This document shows, one piece after another, positions 22,840 through 32,048 of a DNA stretch of 33,729 nucleotides (positions are counted from its first letter, which is position 1; each line of letters begins with the position of its first letter). The notes beneath the pieces were generated by a model, which did not search any database, was not told the origin of the DNA, and saw nothing but the letters and a program-made list of their open reading frames with translations. Made by a program: the position numbers and the translations under genes. The DNA comes from Desulfuromusa sp. GTDB taxonomy: Bacteria; Desulfobacterota; Desulfuromonadia; Desulfuromonadales; Geopsychrobacteraceae. Location of the stretch: the NCBI GenBank assembly GCA_021647765.1, contig JAKIUD010000034.1, positions 1 to 33,729 on the forward strand, written 5' to 3'.

Positions 22840-23970
22840 TTATAGAGAAAAATCGGTCAGCCAGTTGCAGGCTGAACGTATTTCAGTTCCATCAGGATAG
22901 GTTTTTTCTCTGTCGAGATCTTTGACCAATTGAATTTTTTTTGTGTTTGGAAAAAAACTAGAGAATATCTCAAAATTACGACTTGGTTTGCCATCACCCC
23001 ATTTTACCTCCAGCATCAGCAACGGCAAACTATCCTTGGTTACTAAAAAATCGATCTTTCGACCATCTTTTGTGCGGAGAAAGTAAAGCTCACAACGTTC
23101 TCCCAGACAGTCTTCACGAAAATGTATCTCTTTCAACAGCGCCTCGGCAACAAGATTTTCCAGCTTTATCCCTTTATCTCCAACCACCTGTCCCGTGTCG
23201 TAGAAATAGAACTTGGGGGCTTTGAGAATCGACCGAGCAACATTTTTATGAAATGGAGAAACTCGAAAAATGACATACATATTTTCGAGTATGGTCAGCC
23301 ATCTCTTAACAGTCTTGTCGGAGCACTGGAGATCACCAGCTAAAGAGCTGTATGATATAGGGCTTCCTACTCGTTTTCGCAGCAGTTGAATAAGGGTTTC
23401 AATGGATTTTATGTGCTGAACTTTCTCTATATCCAGAAGATCCTGCTTCAGAATAATGTCAAGATGAGACCTTTGCCAGCGATTATAAAATCGCTTGTTG
23501 CCACGTAAAAATGGCTCTGGAAAATTACTTGTTTCCAGTAATAAATCCAATGATTCGTCAAGGCTGGCTGGCTGTAACCTTCTTTTGATTTCTTTTAGAT
23601 CCAGAGGGTGGAGCCGAAACTGAAAAAATCTGCCCGCCAGTGAATCGCCCATTTTTTTGTAGGTATCGAGCTTGGCACTTCCAGTAACCAATATGGAAGG
23701 GGGTAACCCTTCGGTATCATAAATCCCTTTGAGCCATGACTTCCAGTTCTTCAATTTATGGAGTTCATCAAAAATAACTAGCTCTTTAGACCGATCCCAC
23801 GACCTTTCCAGCAGACTCAAGCGGTGTTCGGGATTGTCAAAGTTGAAATAGTCATAATTACTTACAAGCATTTTTGACAAGGTGGTTTTGCCCGTTTGCC
23901 GGGGGCCGGTCAATAAAACAATCTTTGCGGGCAGATCTTCCAAGAGATATTTTTCAAGATAACGCTTCAT
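22840..23970 (-). CDS. AAA ATPase with DUF4143 (nuclease-like) C-terminal domain
   Basis: A 376-residue protein of the AAA_14/DUF4143 family. Walker A GPRQTGKT is at 22-29, Walker B VIFDELH at 65-71, and an arginine-rich segment LVTGSAKLDTYKKMGDSLAG (about 94-113) follows. The C-terminal DUF4143 domain has KIDFLVTKD and LPLLMLEVKWG, a PD-(D/E)xK-like D...ExK pattern. These proteins are common in genomic islands and their function is unsettled. The start is ATG at 23970. Perfect inverted repeats upstream (23986-24033) may control it. It marks the left edge of the accessory region with the restriction island. Confidence 0.88.
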   Translation of the reverse strand: MKRYLEKYLLEDLPAKIVLLTGPRQTGKTTLSKMLVSNYDYFNFDNPEHRLSLLERSWDRSKELVIFDELHKLKNWKSWLKGIYDTEGLPPSILVTGSAKLDTYKKMGDSLAGRFFQFRLHPLDLKEIKRRLQPASLDESLDLLLETSNFPEPFLRGNKRFYNRWQRSHLDIILKQDLLDIEKVQHIKSIETLIQLLRKRVGSPISYSSLAGDLQCSDKTVKRWLTILENMYVIFRVSPFHKNVARSILKAPKFYFYDTGQVVGDKGIKLENLVAEALLKEIHFREDCLGERCELYFLRTKDGRKIDFLVTKDSLPLLMLEVKWGDGKPSRNFEIFSSFFPNTKKIQLVKDLDREKTYPDGTEIRSACNWLTDFSL

Positions 23971-23985
23971 GCCGACTATAATGAC

Positions 23986-24033
23986 CTCTATTCCGAGAAA
24001 GTCAAGACTTATTCGGAATAGAGTCCGAATAAG
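23986..24033. promoter_or_regulatory. Interleaved inverted repeats upstream of the AAA/DUF4143 gene
   Basis: CTCTATTCCGA (23986-23996) and TCGGAATAGAG (24013-24023) are perfect complements. CTTATTCGGA (24008-24017) and TCCGAATAAG (24024-24033) form a second perfect pair with a 6-bp spacer. The shared unit is TATTCGGA/TCCGAATA. The set begins 16 bp before the ATG, as expected of an operator, or an RNA hairpin in the leader. Confidence 0.55.
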
Positions 24034-24108
24034 ACAGAGGAGCTACATAACCTTTCAAGAGGAATTGCCCCCGTGTGTAAGTGTCACCCTTTTCTTGTCA
24101 ATCGGCAT

Positions 24109-24444
24109 GCAAAACTTAGAAAACTCAGCGTTTATCTACGCGGCTGGATCAACTATTACGGCATTGCCAACCGATATCAGCAATGCGTTGATCTGGACAG
24201 CTGGATACGTCGCCGGGTCAGAATGTGTTACTGGAAGCAGTGGCGTAAACCCCGCACCAAAGTACGCAAACTGTTACAACTGGGCGTACCGTTACGAGCC
24301 GCCATAAGCTGTGGCATATCAAGTAAAAGCTACTGGCGCAGTTCAAAAACGGCAGGTATCAACATGGGGCTGGGGAACAAGTATCTGCAACAACAAGGGC
24401 TGTTTGCCCTACGAGACGGTTGGATTGCATTTCATCACGGTTGA
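24109..24444 (+). pseudogene. Group II intron reverse transcriptase/maturase, C-terminal remnant
   Basis: The frame from LRKLSVYLRGWINYYGIANR to the stop is the GIIM (maturase) domain of group II intron proteins; RGWINYYG is the typical motif. The RT palm (YADD) is missing. A possible start at 24073 adds 12 unrelated residues and is not credible. The protein ends in WIAFHHG without an HNH endonuclease domain, so the parent intron is of the endonuclease-lacking type. Confidence 0.85.
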
Positions 24445-24516
24445 TGAACCGCCCTGTGCGGAGCCGCATGCAGGGTGGTGTGGGGGCTGGGGGAGAAAAA
24501 CCCCCGGCTACCCGAT
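24109..24516 (+). mobile_element. Group II intron, 5'-truncated copy (left)
   Basis: Contains the last ~112 codons of a group II intron reverse transcriptase (24109-24444), then the intron 3' end. Domain V is about 24447-24480: CCGCCCTG (24449-24456) pairs with CAGGGTGG (24471-24478), with an inner TGCG/CGCA stem. Domain VI is about 24482-24510, a G-rich/C-rich hairpin with a candidate branch-point A just before CCCGAT, the probable 3' end at 24516. The first 127 bp match 33603-33729 base for base. The intron ends about 10 bp after the hsdR stop codon. Domains I-IV and most of the reverse transcriptase are missing, so this copy cannot move or splice. Confidence 0.88.
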
Positions 24517-24525
24517 TGTGTGATT

Positions 24526-26928
24526 TTAACCAGTTACTTCGTTCATCCTTGTATATACTTTTTTCATCATCAGTTCTTTTACCAGCTTGCCGAATGACTG
24601 GTCTTCCAGAATCTTTTCAAAGATATCCTGGTTTTGATCCATCCTCTCAATAAGCTTATCAATAAACAGCTCTTCAAAGGCATATTTAAAGGTGTCAAGT
24701 TTGTTGACTTTGGCTTGGGTCTGGAGCGTTGAGTCTTCCATCAATTCAGCTTCTATCTGTTCAAAAAACAGCCTGTCCGCTTCCTCAAACTCGGTGCCAA
24801 AACGCTCATTTAAAACATCAATAATCTCAGATAAAGCGGCCTTTTCCTCTTTTGCCCGTTTAATACCGGCTTCGGACAATCCATCCAATTCACCTTCTTC
24901 ACCCGTTATCAAGTCAATGGAACCCTCTTTGATTTTTTGCAGGCGGTAATATTCCATTGCTACTTCGTCCACCAACTTCATGCTTTCCGACAGGTCACGC
25001 TTTGGTAATTTGGTTAATAATAATTTGGCGTAAGCATAGAATTTTTCAAATTCAGGTTCCCGAAAGGGCATGATCTGGGCAAGGAATGAATACAAGTTTG
25101 TCCATGTACGCAGGCTTTTCTTGAATTCCTCTTTTTCATCTTCAGTTTCTATCGCCTTGTAACGATCAACTGCCGGATCAATAAAACTGTAAAGCCTGGC
25201 CTGGGTTCTGGCTGTCATCCGGGTGCTTGGGCTGAAATAGACCTTTGCTAAAGCGTCTATTTCCGATGTTAAATAAATCTGCCATTCATCCAGCTTAGTC
25301 TTTAAGTCATAGAGATGATTCGGTTCAGGTTCCTCACCAACCGTTGTCAGTTCATAGTACGGCTGAAACGATTGCAGAATGGTTTCCCGGTCGTTTACAA
25401 AATCCAGCACAAAGGTATCCTCTTTGCCGGGGGCGGTACGGTTCAACCGGGATAAGGTTTGTACCGCTTTGACACCGGAAAGCGGTTTATCCACATACAG
25501 GGTATGAAGCAAGGGCTGGTCAAAACCTGTCTGGTATTTATCCGCAACAATGAGGATTTTATACTCTTCCCCGTTGAACGCCCTGGGCAGTTCCTTTTCG
25601 CCAAATCCGGTTAATTGCGGTTCACTGACGCCATCTGGGAAATTGTCATCAATCACCTTGCCGGAAAACGCGACCAGAATTTTTATCTCTTTTTCATAGC
25701 CTTTGTCTTTGATATAGCGGTTAAACGCCTCAAAATAGCGTTTGGCATGTAGCCTTGAAGACGTGACCAGCATGGCCTTGGCTCTGCCACCGATCTTGGC
25801 CGCCACCACCTGCCTGAAATGTTCAATGATGATTTCAGTCTTTTGGGACAGATTATGGGGATGCAGGGAGACAAAACGGCCAATTGCCCGGGCCGCCTTC
25901 TTTTTGTTAATTTCAGGATCATCCTCAATGGCCTTGGATAGTTTGAAATAGAGTGAATAGGTGGTGTAATTCTGCAACACATCCAGAATAAAACCTTCCT
26001 CTATGGCCTGCCGCATGGAATAGAGATGAAAAGGCTGCGGTTTGCCATGGGTATCTTTATACCCGAAGACCGCCAGCGTTTTATATTTTGGAGTAGCGGT
26101 GAAGGCGAAAAAGGAGAGATTCGATTGCTGACCACGGGCAGCCGCAGATTTTTCAATATAATGGTTCACCAAATCCTGAGATTCTACCGGTTCAGCATCA
26201 TCGCCCTCGCCATATTCTGGATAAGGCTCTCTTACTTCCAATGTTTCATGATCTTCTTTCTGGCTTTCAGAACCTGCGAGCACCTCCTTCATCTTTTTGC
26301 TGGCTTCACCGCCTTGCGAGCTATGAGCTTCATCAATAATCACCGCATATTTCCTTGACGGCAGTTTCTCCACCTTATCAATTACAAAGGGGAATTTCTG
26401 CAAGGTGGTGATAATGATATTAGCACTGCCTTCGATGGCATCGGCCAATTGCTGGGAATCCTTGTCAATGCGTTGCACCACCCCGGCTTTATGCTCAAAT
26501 TGATAGATGGTGTTTTGCAGTTGTGAATCCAGCACCCGCCGATCCGTCACCACCACCACGCTGTCAAATATCCGTTGATCCCGGTGGTTATGCAGGCCGG
26601 AGAGACGATAGGCCAGCCAGGCAATGGAATTACTTTTGCCGGAGCCTGCTGAATGTTGCACCAGATAATTATGTCCCGCACCGTTTTCTTTTGCATGGGC
26701 GGTCATTTTCCGTACCGCATCCAGTTGATGAAAGCGGGGAAAGATCATCTTCTGTTTTTTGCGTTTCCGCCCTTCAAACTCAAATTCTTCGGTTTGCAGG
26801 TGGATAAAACGACCGATAATTTCCAGCCAGCTCTCTTTTGTCAGTATTTCATGCCACAGATAATCTGTGCGGTAGCCGTCCGGGTTAGGCGGGTTTCCCC
26901 TGTCATGGTGGTGAAGGGCAGCCACCAT
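24526..26928 (-). pseudogene. hsdR: hsdR, type I restriction enzyme R subunit, motor part (after frameshift)
   Basis: The ~796 residues after the frameshift carry the DNA-translocase of HsdR. Walker A is SAGSGKSN (93-100 of this frame), the DEAH box is 199-202, FTATPK is motif III, and DKYQTGFDQPLLHTLYVDKP with QTLSRLNRTAPGK give motifs V and VI. A helical C-terminal domain follows (about 600-800) for contact with the methyltransferase. Residues HHHDRGNPPNPDGYRTDYLW continue directly from WLPF of the upstream frame (26841-27554), so both are one gene of about 1,010 residues split by one missing base near 26913-26915. The codon at 26928 is an internal ATG, not a natural start. The stop is about 10 bp from a group II intron end. 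Confidence 0.88.
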
Positions 26929-27554
26929 GTTTTGCCGCCCTCAATGCGAGTGGTCATAAAGACTTCCTCGTCATCCACGGCAAAATGCACCAGGGCTCTT
27001 TTCTTAAAGGCGAAAAGCAGTTCTTTATTGTCGCGGGTGGTGGCGTACTGTTTTTTGGCCTGAGCCGTGCCTTGGCCGGTAAATTTATTTTTCAATTCCA
27101 GCGTTGCCACGGGCAGCCCATTAAGGGACAAAACCAGATCCACCGAGTTTTTATTTTTTTTGGAGTAATAGACCTGCCGGATCACCTTGAGCCGATTTTG
27201 CTTATACAGGGCAATGGTGTCAGGGTTCAGGCCGGATTCCGGCTTGAAAAAAGCGCACTTAAAACGGACGCCGTAATCGACAAAACCATTGCGGATCACA
27301 TCCAGACTGCCGTGCAAATCCATCTCTTTATAAAGACGCTGAATAATGCGGTTTTCCACCTCACTGCCATGGATTGCCGAGAGTTTTTCCCATTGCCTGG
27401 CCTGGGTATCCTGTAAAAATTGTAACACCTCGACCTTGAACATCCCCAGTTCCGGGCTGTATTCCGCGGCCTTGCCCTCGCTGTAGCCGCCAGTTTTCAA
27501 CAGGGTTTCAATAATGGCGGTTTCAAAGGTGTTTTCTGAGGTTATCTCGGTCAT
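26841..27554 (-). pseudogene. hsdR: hsdR, N-terminal nuclease part (before frameshift)
   Basis: The first ~213 residues match the HSDR_N domain that holds the PD-(D/E)xK nuclease: D139, E153-L-K155 (in DLVLSLNGLPVATLELK) and the QAKKQY motif at 165-170. The reading frame then runs on as TTMTGETRLTRTATAQIICG, which has no HsdR similarity, and stops at 26841. The proper continuation is in the -1 frame (24526-26928). The start at 27554 overlaps the rhuM stop by 4 bp (ATGA), so the gene is translated from the operon. The truncated product would keep a nuclease without its motor. Confidence 0.88.
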
Positions 27555-28564
27555 GATTTTCCTTTTTGGGCGGGAATTTCTTTTATCGCTTTTTCAAAAT
27601 CTCCTTCGAACTGATCCACCCTGGCAATTCTATTTAGATTAAATATGTCATACTCCTGCTCGGCCATCTGTTTTGCCAGTTGATGGGAAACCTTACCGGC
27701 ATGGTTCAGAATATCCCGGTCATTCAAGCCGAGAAAACCATCCAGCTTAATAATCCAGTCCTGCATGGTCATGGGAACACGGCGCATGGCCTGCCCCTCG
27801 GCAAAGACCAGATACTGCTCCACCAGGTTATTTAAGGCGGCAAGCTCTTCTGCATCCAGATAATTTTTGGCAATAACCACATCCTGCTTGCGCACCTTCT
27901 CTCCCCGAAAATTCGTCAACCCCATGTTATGTTGCCCGGCATTGGCCCGGTTTTTGATGATTTCCGCCGCAGTCTGTCCGGTAATTGCCCAATGCAGTTT
28001 ATTCTGGACAGTCTTGAAAAAGGTGATGCTGGTTTCCAGGGTGGGGTCATAATCAACACTGGTGGCATAAATATCGGTGATCTTCTGGTAAAAACGCTTT
28101 TCAGAGGTACGAATATCCTGAATGCGCCTGAGCAGTTCATCGAAATAATCAAAAGGCAGGTCCGGATTTTTCAACCGTTCGTCATCCAGGACAAAGCCTT
28201 TAACGATATATTCCTGCAAACGCTGCGTAGCCCAGATACGAAATTTTGTGGCAACGTGGCTTTTTACCCGGTAGCCGACAGAAATAATCATATCCAGATT
28301 GTAAAAATCAAGGGCACGTTTTACCTGTCGTTTTCCCTCCTGTCGAACTGACAAGGATTTCTTGTGAGTTGCCTCCTGCTCCAGTTCACCTTCATCGTAA
28401 ATGTTTTGAATATGTTGACTTATATTCTGCTGGGTGGTCTGAAACAACTCTGCCATTAATGGTTGTGTGAGCCATACTGACCGATTTTCCAGACGAACAT
28501 CAATTTTAGTTTGCCCTGATTCAGTCTGGTAGATGATTAATTGAGAATTGGGATGATTTTTCAT
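27551..28564 (-). CDS. RhuM family protein
   Basis: A 337-residue RhuM (virulence protein RhuM) homologue. The N-terminus YQTESGQTKIDVRLENRSVW, then LTQPLMAELFQTTQQNISQH, includes a helix-turn-helix-like DNA-binding region. The middle RALDFYNLDMIISVGYRVKS is the signature, and the tail is helical. RhuM genes are common in phage and islands and often inside type I restriction operons, where their role is not established. Both ends overlap neighbours by 4 bp (hsdS upstream, hsdR downstream), showing tight coupling with the restriction genes. Confidence 0.9.
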   Translation of the reverse strand: MKNHPNSQLIIYQTESGQTKIDVRLENRSVWLTQPLMAELFQTTQQNISQHIQNIYDEGELEQEATHKKSLSVRQEGKRQVKRALDFYNLDMIISVGYRVKSHVATKFRIWATQRLQEYIVKGFVLDDERLKNPDLPFDYFDELLRRIQDIRTSEKRFYQKITDIYATSVDYDPTLETSITFFKTVQNKLHWAITGQTAAEIIKNRANAGQHNMGLTNFRGEKVRKQDVVIAKNYLDAEELAALNNLVEQYLVFAEGQAMRRVPMTMQDWIIKLDGFLGLNDRDILNHAGKVSHQLAKQMAEQEYDIFNLNRIARVDQFEGDFEKAIKEIPAQKGKS

Positions 28565-29262
28565 GCCACCGCCTCCTGCGTTACCTTGATCTTGCCGGTG
28601 ACCACCTCGGAGATCAGGGCGGTGCGGTACTCTTTTTGGAGGGCGATGATTTTTTTTGTTTTGGCAATTTTAGCGTTGATGCGGGCGGTTTCGGTTTCTA
28701 TGTGTTGGACTACGGCGGTTTGATCTTCAACACTAGGAAAAGGAACCACAATGTTCAAAAAATCTTCTTGTGTAAGATTCTTCATACTAGGGATTGTCCC
28801 TGTGGCAGTTATGGATAGAAGCATTCTAAATCGAGTAGACTTGAGAACAAAACTCAACCATTTTGTATCAATTTCGATGTGATGAATAAAGGTTGTCTGC
28901 CAAAGTCGATCAGGCAAAAACAAATTCCCATAATCTTTATCGACATAACCACTAGCACCGACGAGATCAGGCGTATTCATTCTGCTAATTATTATTTCAC
29001 CTTTTCGTGGATTTACTTTTGCTCTATTTAGTTCAGATTGCCATATTTCCTTATTTTCATTTGGATCAAAAACGTAATTATAAACGCAACTTGTTTTTAA
29101 TATTCCGTAAGCGTGTCCAGTTACGGGGTAATCTGTTGAATTTACGCTAACTCCCGACTCCAGATTGCTAACTATAAATTTCAGTTTTTTAACCTCCCAC
29201 CCCTCAGGAATCTCCCCAATCCATTCAACCCCGCTGTCCTTATATTTCTCATACCGCTCCAT
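28561..29262 (-). CDS. hsdS: HsdS, half-size type I specificity subunit
   Basis: A 233-residue specificity subunit, about half the usual 400-450. Residues 1-28 (YKDSGVEWIGEIPEGWEVKK) are the conserved start. One target-recognition domain fills about 29-175. The end (VEDQTAVVQHIETETARINA, KIAKTKKIIALQKEYRTALI) is the conserved helical spacer that binds HsdM. Such one-TRD proteins can come from loss of the second half, or can dimerise to read a palindromic site. Start and stop overlap the neighbouring genes (TAATG with bro-N, ATGA with rhuM), so the ends look native, not freshly broken. Confidence 0.9.
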   Translation of the reverse strand: MERYEKYKDSGVEWIGEIPEGWEVKKLKFIVSNLESGVSVNSTDYPVTGHAYGILKTSCVYNYVFDPNENKEIWQSELNRAKVNPRKGEIIISRMNTPDLVGASGYVDKDYGNLFLPDRLWQTTFIHHIEIDTKWLSFVLKSTRFRMLLSITATGTIPSMKNLTQEDFLNIVVPFPSVEDQTAVVQHIETETARINAKIAKTKKIIALQKEYRTALISEVVTGKIKVTQEAVA

Positions 29263-30134
29263 TAGTTATCTCCCAGCCTGTCCTGCTCATTCTCAGGAAA
29301 TTGATCGGAGAGATAATTTTCTGTGGAGATAACAGAACGTCCCAACTCCTTTTCGGTATCCTTTCTGGCATTTCCGGCCACCTTGCCGCCGCGCCGGGCA
29401 ACCTGTTGGTTTCCAGGGAAGGTCTCCGGTTTTTCCTGCCGGGATATTTCGGTGGTGACCTTTTCCCCGAGCATGGTGAAGATCAGCTCAAGATCGGTCA
29501 TATTATCCCGCAGGTTGGCCTTTGATTTTGCCGGGATGTTTTTGTGTTTTTTATACTCGCCGGGCGTCATGCCAAAGGTGGCTCTGGAGATTTCAGCGGT
29601 GAGAATGGCGTAATCCTGCTGCGCTTGAATGCCCCTTGCCCGCCATTCATCGGTCAGATTCTGGCGGATGGCCATGCCCCGCAACCGTTTATCAATCCAG
29701 TCTTTAGGATATCCCTTTTGCTCGTAGAGCGTTTTCATTCTCTCCTGGGCAAGTTCAGGGTTTTCTATCTCCTGCACCCGTTCATAGCCCACTGCTGCCA
29801 GCCAGCGTTTGAAGGGTTCCGCTTTGGGGGAGGGAATCGACTGGATAATGCGGAAAAGTCCTTCGGTGTTGGCACAATCGGTTTTGCGCATCTTGCCGTC
29901 AGGGGCTTCCATTTTCAACTGGTGACAATTTGTCACCACTTCACTGCCTTCATTCCGCAAACGTTGAGCCAGTTTGTTCCAATATTTTCTGGCCTTCAAT
30001 AAATCAGTCTGCTCTGTTAATACAGCAACGACATCAACAACTGAAAACCACCACTCCTCCCGATGCCAGTCTCTACGGATTTTCCGGCTTTCAAAAACAA
30101 TAATTGCCTGATCTTTGTTTTTCGAAGCAACCAT
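29262..30134 (-). CDS. Bro-N (antirepressor-like / DinD-like) protein within the hsd operon
   Basis: About 290 residues. The N-terminal part, WWFSVVDVVAVLTEQTDLLK with ARKYWNKLAQRL, is the BRO family N-terminal DNA-binding fold known from phage antirepressors. The C-terminal part, NLRDNMTDLELIFTMLGEKV then GGKVAGNARKDTEKELGRSV, is shared with DinD-like proteins. ATG at 30134 has GGAGG 7 nt upstream; the TTG at 30140 is less likely. It lies 2 bp after hsdM and overlaps hsdS by 1 bp, so it sits in the middle of a restriction operon. A role in controlling or blocking restriction is a guess. Confidence 0.85.
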   Translation of the reverse strand: MVASKNKDQAIIVFESRKIRRDWHREEWWFSVVDVVAVLTEQTDLLKARKYWNKLAQRLRNEGSEVVTNCHQLKMEAPDGKMRKTDCANTEGLFRIIQSIPSPKAEPFKRWLAAVGYERVQEIENPELAQERMKTLYEQKGYPKDWIDKRLRGMAIRQNLTDEWRARGIQAQQDYAILTAEISRATFGMTPGEYKKHKNIPAKSKANLRDNMTDLELIFTMLGEKVTTEISRQEKPETFPGNQQVARRGGKVAGNARKDTEKELGRSVISTENYLSDQFPENEQDRLGDN

Positions 30135-30136
30135 AA

Positions 30137-31960
30137 TCAATCCTCCAGAACTGTTTTTTCCAGTTCCAGACTGGACACTTCTAATGCCAGAATATCGGCC
30201 TTGATCTCCGCCAGTGAGCGCAGGGGTTTGAACTCATAAAAATATTTGGTGAAGTTGATCTCGTAGCCGGTTTTGGTCTTCTTTTCATCAATCCAGGCAT
30301 CGGGCAGGTGGGGCTTTACTTCACGTTCAAAATATTCGTCAATGGTCTGGGGAATCAGTCTGCCGTTGGGGTCGTTTGGGTCTTTGCGTAAAAAGGGGAT
30401 GTTTTCATAATCCCGCAATTGGGTATCAGGCTTGGGTTTACCACCTCTTGTGGTAATGATATTGCCGCTTTCGTCCTTTTGCGGCTGCTCCACCGTTACC
30501 CGCCAGTAGCCAAAGAATTCATTGGGCATGATTTGAACAAACTCATTCTCTGCAAAGTTGCCGTAGAGTTTGGTGATATAGCCAATGCCTCTGTTTTCTC
30601 CGTTTTCGGCAATCTGTTTACGCTTATTACCCAGAGAGCGGGGCATCTTTTCCCAAAAGCGGTTAACATCCAGTTTCCCTTCCGTCATCAGTTCTTCGTC
30701 TTTACTGCCGGTGGCGTTAATTAACTGAATCCTGCCCTGGCGCCGCTCACTTTTATTGTTGTTGAGTATCCAGATATAGGTTGAGATGCCGGTATTATAG
30801 AAAAGTTGATCCGGCAGGGCGATAATGGCTTCCAGCCAGTCCTGCTCAATAATCCACTGGCGGATATTGGATTCACCACTTCCAGCCTGGCCGGTAAACA
30901 GCGGCGAGCCATTAAAAACAATACCAATACGACTTCCGCCATCTTCCGCCGCTTTCATCTTGGAAATCATATGGAGCAGAAACAGCAATGAGCCGTCATT
31001 TATTCGTGGCAATCCTGCCCCGAAACGACCGGCAAATCCCAGGTTCTGATGCTCATCTTTGATGATCTTGGCAGCTTTTTTCCAATCCACCCCAAAGGGC
31101 GGGTTGGAAAGCATAAAATCAAATTTCTCTTCCCGCAGGCCATCCACGGTAAAGGTATTGCCAAACTTTATATTGGCGGGATTCTGCCCCTTGATCAGCA
31201 TATCCGACTTGCAAATGGCGTAGGATTCAGGGTTAATCTCCTGCCCGAACACTTCCAGCTTGGCATTGGGGTTAAAATCCTTCAGATGCTGTTCACCAAT
31301 GGAAAGCATTCCTCCAGTGCCACAGGCCGGATCATAAAGCGTTTTAACAATGCCTGCTTGGGTCAAGGCTTGACTGTCGCCATTGAACAGGACATTCACC
31401 ATCAGTTTAATCACTTCCCTGGGGGTAAAGTGTTCTCCCGCGGTTTCGTTGGATTGCTCCGCAAAACGCCGGATCAAATCTTCAAACACATACCCCATTT
31501 GCATGGTGTCCATGTCGGCCAGATCAATCTCGGCAAACTTCTTGACCACCTGAAAAAGAATATCCGCCCTGGGGTCATCCATCCGTTCGATTTGATCATC
31601 AAAATTGAAATATTCGATGATCTCCCGGGCGGTAGCGGAATAGCCGTTAATATGGTTGCGCAAATTTGCGGCAATATGGTTTGGGTCGGCCACCAGTCCC
31701 GCAAAATCAAAGCGGCTGCGATTGTGAAAATTTGCTCCCGCAATTTTATTTAAAGTGAGGTCTTTGGCGTTATCGGAGAGGTTTTCAACTTTAGGCAGAT
31801 AATCCAGCACCTTTTGCTTATTGGGTGCCAGCACACAATCCAAACGGCGTAATACCGTCATCGGCAGAATAACTTTACCATAATCCGACTGTTTGTAATC
31901 ACCACGCAATAGGTCTGCTACTTCCCAGATCAGATTTGCTTTATCTTTAAACTGTGTCAT
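30137..31960 (-). CDS. hsdM: HsdM, type I restriction-modification DNA methyltransferase subunit
   Basis: A 607-residue N6-adenine methyltransferase subunit that acts with HsdS to protect host DNA and with HsdR to restrict foreign DNA. The N-terminal HsdM_N domain is residues 1-140 (LIWEVADLLRGDYKQSDYGK). The SAM-binding motif I is DPACGTGGM (210-218) and motif IV is NPPFG (286-290). ATG at 31960 with GGAGAAC before it is chosen because the family begins MTQFKDKANLIWEVADLLRG. An upstream start at 32098 would begin inside the group II intron and adds residues with no HsdM similarity. It is the first gene of the operon hsdM-broN-hsdS-rhuM-hsdR. Confidence 0.95.
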   Translation of the reverse strand: MTQFKDKANLIWEVADLLRGDYKQSDYGKVILPMTVLRRLDCVLAPNKQKVLDYLPKVENLSDNAKDLTLNKIAGANFHNRSRFDFAGLVADPNHIAANLRNHINGYSATAREIIEYFNFDDQIERMDDPRADILFQVVKKFAEIDLADMDTMQMGYVFEDLIRRFAEQSNETAGEHFTPREVIKLMVNVLFNGDSQALTQAGIVKTLYDPACGTGGMLSIGEQHLKDFNPNAKLEVFGQEINPESYAICKSDMLIKGQNPANIKFGNTFTVDGLREEKFDFMLSNPPFGVDWKKAAKIIKDEHQNLGFAGRFGAGLPRINDGSLLFLLHMISKMKAAEDGGSRIGIVFNGSPLFTGQAGSGESNIRQWIIEQDWLEAIIALPDQLFYNTGISTYIWILNNNKSERRQGRIQLINATGSKDEELMTEGKLDVNRFWEKMPRSLGNKRKQIAENGENRGIGYITKLYGNFAENEFVQIMPNEFFGYWRVTVEQPQKDESGNIITTRGGKPKPDTQLRDYENIPFLRKDPNDPNGRLIPQTIDEYFEREVKPHLPDAWIDEKKTKTGYEINFTKYFYEFKPLRSLAEIKADILALEVSSLELEKTVLED

Positions 31961-32032
31961 TTGTTCTCCACTAAGGGCTATATTTTTGCGGCACACAATC
32001 GGCGGAGCTGAGCGGCGAAGGTATTTTTGCGT

Positions 32033-32048
32033 TGCAAGTTTACTTGCA
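32033..32048. promoter_or_regulatory. Palindrome upstream of hsdM
   Basis: TGCAAGT (32033-32039) and ACTTGCA (32042-32048) form a perfect 7-bp inverted repeat with a TT spacer, 73-88 bp before the hsdM start. It may be a repressor site for the restriction operon or part of the intron target; neither is shown. Confidence 0.35.

Noticed and set aside
24073..24444. A separate 123-residue gene starting at 24073
   Set aside because: Only its residues from about 13 onward match the intron protein; the first 12 come from flanking DNA, so it is a truncation remnant.
26905..26930. Programmed -1 ribosomal frameshift in hsdR
   Set aside because: No X-XXY-YYZ heptamer in the right phase and no clear downstream structure; a plain one-base loss explains the joint better.
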